Position numbers and translations under genes: made by a program
The notes under the pieces: generated by a model
What the model was told of the DNA's origin: nothing
Seen by the model: only the letters and a program-made list of their open reading frames with translations
Database searches by the model: none
Shown: in pieces, positions 32,046 through 34,497 of the stretch
Position numbering within the stretch: position 1 is the first letter of the stretch
Layout of the letters: every line of letters begins with the position of its first letter
NCBI GenBank assembly: GCA_903824515.1
Contig: CAIJXA010000009.1
Coordinates: 1-34,497 of the forward strand
From: an uncultured bacterium
GTDB taxonomy: Bacteria > Patescibacteriota > Minisyncoccia > Moranbacterales > GWC2-37-73
Direction of reading: 5' to 3'
Length of the DNA stretch: 34,497 nt

Positions 32046-32063
32046 GAAATGAGGTGATATTTT

Positions 32064-32134
32064 GGGCCCATAGTATAGCGGTAGAACAGATCCATGGCAT
32101 GGATCAAATCGGGGTTCGACTCCCCGTGGGTCCA
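32064..32134 (+). tRNA. tRNA-Ala (anticodon GGC)
   Basis: A 71-nt cloverleaf. Acceptor GGGCCCA/TGGGTCC includes the G3-U70 pair, the alanine identity element. The anticodon stem GATCC/GGATC encloses loop ATGGCAT with anticodon GGC. The T-arm is CGGGG/CCCCG. No CCA is encoded. Confidence 0.94.
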
Positions 32135-32176
32135 CCCTTTAAAACTCTTAAGGGATTGGGTATTTAATTAAAAAAT

Positions 32177-32249
32177 GCGCTTGTAGCTCAGTGGATAGAG
32201 CGCCGCCGTCCTAAGGCGGGCGTCGTAGGTTCGATTCCTGCCAAGCGCA
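32177..32249 (+). tRNA. tRNA-Arg (anticodon CCT)
   Basis: A 73-nt cloverleaf with acceptor GCGCTTG/CAAGCGC, anticodon stem CCGCC/GGCGG and loop GTCCTAA with anticodon CCT (reads AGG). The T-loop is GTTCGATTC. No CCA is encoded. It is followed 13 bp later by cca. Confidence 0.95.
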
Positions 32250-32262
32250 CACTTGAAATCTT

Positions 32263-33786
32263 ATGACAAAAAAAATTCCTCAGGCAGTGATTGAGGTATT
32301 AAAAAAAATTGACATAGCTGGATTTGAAGCATTTATTGTGGGCGGCTGCGTGCGCGATTTGTTGTCTGATAAAATTCCAAAAGATTGGGACTGCGCAACA
32401 AATGCAAATCCAAGGCAAATAATGGAAATTTTTCCAGATAGCTTTTATGAAAATGAGTTCGGTACGGTTGGCGTAAAAGTTGAGCCATTTATAAATAATA
32501 ATTTAGTGAGGCCAGGAAGAGAACATGATGTAATCGAGGTTACAACATATCGAATTGAATCACAATATTCTGATCGAAGAAGGCCTGATGAGGTCAAATT
32601 TGCACAAACTTTGACAGAGGACTTGAGTCGAAGGGATTTTACAATGAATGCAATAGCTTTGAAAATTACAAATTACAAATTACAAATTACAAATACAGCT
32701 TCGGACGCAAGAAAAAAGAAAAACTGTGAATTTGAAATTGTGGATTTGTTTGACGGTCGGGAGGATATTAAAAATAAAATTATTCGGGCAGTTGGCGATG
32801 CAAATGCGCGATTTAATGAGGATGCCCTTCGAATATTGCGAGCAATTCGTTTTCATGCGCAGCTAAATTTTGAAATTGAAAATGAAACATTTAAAGCTTT
32901 AAAAAATAATGCCGCCCTCATCTCTCATGTTGCAAGTGAGCGAATAAAGGATGAGTTTGTAAAGATTATTCTTTCAGATAATCCTGCTGAGGGTGTTGAT
33001 ATGATGCAAAAGACGGGGGTTTTGAAAAACATCATTCCAGAGCTTGAAAATGGCGTTGGCATTGCTCAGAATAAACATCATATCTACACAATATATCAAC
33101 ACTGTCTGATGTCTCTCAAGCATTGTCCATCAAGAAAACTTGAAGTTCGCTTGGCAGCGCTTTTCCATGACATTGCCAAGCCGCAGACTAAAAGGGGAGA
33201 GGGAATTGATGCAACTTTTTATAATCACGATCATGTTGGAGCAAGAGTTGTGGAAAAAATGCTCAAGCGATTGAAATTTTCTAATATTATAATTGACAAA
33301 GTTGTATTACTGGTTGATAATCACATGTTCTATTATAATCCGGAGGAAGTTGGTGAGGCTAGCGTGCGTAAGTTAATCAAAAAAGTTGGACTAGAAAATG
33401 TGAAAGATTTGATCAATCTTCGAATTTCTGATCGCTTAGGAAGTGGAACGCCAAAAGCTAAGCCGTACAAGCTTCGTCATCTGGAATATATAATTGAAAA
33501 AGTTTCTAAGGATGCTGTTTCCGTCAAAATGTTGAAAATTAATGGAAACGATTTGATAATGGAATTGGGTCTTGCGCCTGGTCCAAAAATTGGGGCAATT
33601 TTAGATGTACTCTTGGCTGAAGTGATTGAAAAAGCTGAAAAAAATAACAAAGAAAGCCTTTTGATTCGAGCTAGGCAACTTGACGGAGAAGATTTGCAGA
33701 AACTTCGCGAGATGGCCAAGGAAAAAATTCAGGAGAAGAAGGAAGAAGATGATCAAGAGATAAAAGGAAAGCATTGGATAAAATAA
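32263..33786 (+). CDS. cca: CCA-adding enzyme / tRNA nucleotidyltransferase
   Basis: Adds or repairs the 3' CCA of tRNAs. The 507 residues contain GGCVRDLL (22-29), DWDCATNA with the catalytic Asp pair, RRDFTMNAIAL, then the RNA-binding domain ALRILRAIRFHAQL. A C-terminal HD phosphohydrolase domain (FHDIAKPQ) follows. Around residues 135-155 an insert reading ITNYKLQITN comes from four tandem ATTACAA units (32665-32694), which interrupt the head domain in frame. The gene directly follows tRNA-Ala and tRNA-Arg, whose genes lack CCA, and is probably transcribed with them. Confidence 0.95.
   Translation: MTKKIPQAVIEVLKKIDIAGFEAFIVGGCVRDLLSDKIPKDWDCATNANPRQIMEIFPDSFYENEFGTVGVKVEPFINNNLVRPGREHDVIEVTTYRIESQYSDRRRPDEVKFAQTLTEDLSRRDFTMNAIALKITNYKLQITNTASDARKKKNCEFEIVDLFDGREDIKNKIIRAVGDANARFNEDALRILRAIRFHAQLNFEIENETFKALKNNAALISHVASERIKDEFVKIILSDNPAEGVDMMQKTGVLKNIIPELENGVGIAQNKHHIYTIYQHCLMSLKHCPSRKLEVRLAALFHDIAKPQTKRGEGIDATFYNHDHVGARVVEKMLKRLKFSNIIIDKVVLLVDNHMFYYNPEEVGEASVRKLIKKVGLENVKDLINLRISDRLGSGTPKAKPYKLRHLEYIIEKVSKDAVSVKMLKINGNDLIMELGLAPGPKIGAILDVLLAEVIEKAEKNNKESLLIRARQLDGEDLQKLREMAKEKIQEKKEEDDQEIKGKHWIK
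32665..32694 (+). repeat. In-frame ATTACAA tandem repeat inside cca
   Basis: Four contiguous 7-bp units. They keep the reading frame and insert an ITNYKLQITN-type peptide between conserved motifs of the enzyme. The period is 7, so three units equal 21 bp. Confidence 0.8.
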
Positions 33787-33788
33787 AA

Positions 33789-33926
33789 AGGGTATTAATA
33801 TCCCCGGGCAAGCCCTGTAACCTACGGGCTCACGAGGCAAGCCTCGAAGGCAAATCACCCTTTTGTTATCGTCACTCTCACGAAAATGAAAGAGTACTTT
33901 CATTTCGTTCACTTCGCTAGATAATA
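33789..33926 (-). repeat. Intergenic hairpin repeat, copy C
   Basis: Reverse-oriented, nearly full match to copy A: ATTATCTAGCGAAGTGAA, AGTACTTTCATTTTCG-type block, GACGATAACAAAAGGGTGA, hairpin CGAGGC/GCCTCG, TACAGGGCTTGCC and terminal GGATATTAATACCC. The hairpin stem differs from copy A (CGCAGC/GCTGCG) by changes on both sides that keep pairing. Confidence 0.8.
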
Positions 33927-33954
33927 AGCTTTAAATATTAGATTTTTTACTCTT

Positions 33955-34248
33955 ATGCAAATTAGAATCGAAGCTATTAAGGAAAATCCCGTTAGTTTGT
34001 TGCGAAGAGCTGGCTATGCTTTTCAGCGTAATGAACAAGATGAAATGAGTTTTGTGCGGCCACTGGCCAGAAGTGGTTATCCAAGATTTCATATGTATGC
34101 ACATTTGGAGGGTTCAACTCTGATAATTAATTTTCATTTGGATCAAAAGAAAGAAACCTACGGCAGTGGCACGCGGCACCAAGGAGAGTATGAAGATGAG
34201 GGCGCACTCAAAGTTGAAACAATTAGAATTCAGCAATTGTTGAATTAA
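33955..34248 (+). CDS. Small conserved-looking protein, unknown
   Basis: The 97 residues are an alpha/beta-type soluble sequence. LLRRAGYAFQ, GYPRFHMYAH and LIINFHLDQKK suggest alternating strands, and SGTRHQGEYEDEGALKVE follows. No family is recognised. It has no signal peptide. The stop is directly followed by the promoter of tRNA-Leu. The in-frame codon use and the well-formed hydrophobic strands support it being real. Confidence 0.65.
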   Translation: MQIRIEAIKENPVSLLRRAGYAFQRNEQDEMSFVRPLARSGYPRFHMYAHLEGSTLIINFHLDQKKETYGSGTRHQGEYEDEGALKVETIRIQQLLN

Positions 34249-34250
34249 CC

Positions 34251-34279
34251 TTGTCTGATTGCAATAAATAGTTTATACT
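34251..34279 (+). promoter_or_regulatory. Promoter of tRNA-Leu
   Basis: TTGTCT (34251-34256), 17 bp, TATACT (34274-34279). Predicted start lies about 12 nt before the tRNA. Confidence 0.7.
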
Positions 34280-34298
34280 CCTTTTATTGCAGTTAAAT

Positions 34299-34382
34299 GC
34301 CTTGGTGGCGGAATTGGTATACGCGCTAGTCTTAGGAACTAGTTCTCGTAAGGGATTGGGAGTTCGAGTCTCCCCCAAGGCA
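34299..34382 (+). tRNA. tRNA-Leu (anticodon TAG)
   Basis: An 84-nt class II tRNA with a long variable arm (TCTCGTAAGGGA). Acceptor GCCTTGG/CCAAGGC, anticodon stem CTAGT/ACTAG, loop CTTAGGA with anticodon TAG (reads CUA). No CCA is encoded. Confidence 0.95.
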
Positions 34383-34454
34383 CAGAGGTTATAATAAAAA
34401 AAGACGAGAACCAGAAAGGGGGTCAGGGAAAGAAATTTCCCCGTTGCGGAAGTT

Positions 34455-34474
34455 TTGAAACCGCTCGGTTTCAA
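34455..34474. repeat. Short perfect hairpin at the window end
   Basis: TTGAAACCG/CGGTTTCAA with a CT loop. It is followed by GC-rich sequence cut by the window edge, perhaps the start of another intergenic repeat. Confidence 0.35.
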
Positions 34475-34497
34475 GGAGCGAAGCGACGTGAGACGTC

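Larger units (their letters stand above)
30505..32063. other. Gene-free region with parS cluster
   Basis: No credible gene in about 1.55 kb. From the left it holds the leaderless promoter of the secreted-protein operon, a perfect palindrome TTGATTAA/TTAATCAA (30586-30603), and a very AT-rich block (30600-30690) with a DnaA-box-like TGTGGATGA (30612-30620). Then come a somewhat more GC-rich stretch (about 30700-30845) with nothing recognised, eight parS-like palindromes, repeat copy B, and two promoters reading into tRNA-Ala. Confidence 0.65.

Noticed and set aside
34223..34474. Minus-strand ORF of 83 codons across tRNA-Leu
   Set aside because: It is the antisense reading of a tRNA gene, a well-known source of false peptides; no real gene features.

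Overview
The window looks like the chromosome of a low-GC bacterium of the Candidate Phyla Radiation (Patescibacteria), probably a parcubacterial-type lineage. This is inferred from gene content and style, not from a phylogenetic marker search. The signs are compact housekeeping genes, almost no Shine-Dalgarno sequences, tRNA genes without an encoded CCA, an in-frame ATTACAA tandem repeat inside cca, and secreted thrombospondin-type proteins. TGA is used as a stop, so the code is standard (table 11).

Region 1 (1-11.0 kb, genes on the minus strand). A gene-free, DnaA-box-containing start (1-243) is followed by lspA, a TraR/DksA-type zinc finger protein, a YraN-family protein, a 760-bp gene-free stretch with strong hairpins, a membrane-anchored TSP1 protein, pnp, a NYN-domain protein, rpsO, gyrA, a small membrane protein and a metallo-beta-lactamase-fold protein. 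Region 2 (11.0-17.24 kb, plus strand) holds a four-S1-domain RNA-binding protein behind a strong promoter and structured leader, then gmk (with an altered P-loop), tilS, ftsH, a polytopic membrane protein and tRNA-Val(GAC).

Region 3 (17.2 to about 28.2 kb) is an accessory island. A large serine recombinase abuts tRNA-Val, and its reading frame runs through the tRNA terminator into the tRNA. Behind it lie 1.2 kb of gene-free DNA full of inverted repeats, four small unknown ORFs and a 407-residue unknown. Next come a plus-strand operon (membrane protein with a DUF4352-like domain, small membrane protein, Mrr-type nuclease with a C-terminal membrane segment), a convergent TOTE-type primase-helicase, and a HepT/MntA (HEPN/MNT) toxin-antitoxin pair. 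I read 22.8-28.05 kb as a defence island. The membrane-linked Mrr operon facing the primase-helicase is the best candidate for an undescribed system.

Region 4 (28.3-34.5 kb) holds two secreted proteins, then a 1.5-kb gene-free interval with eight parS-like 16-bp palindromes (a candidate ParB-binding centromere). After it come a consensus promoter, tRNA-Ala(GGC), tRNA-Arg(CCT), cca, a small conserved-looking protein and tRNA-Leu(TAG). Four copies of a hairpin-bearing intergenic repeat (about 95-145 bp) lie at about 1.1, 28.4, 31.3 and 33.9 kb. All functional calls rest on motifs read by eye; no searches were run.
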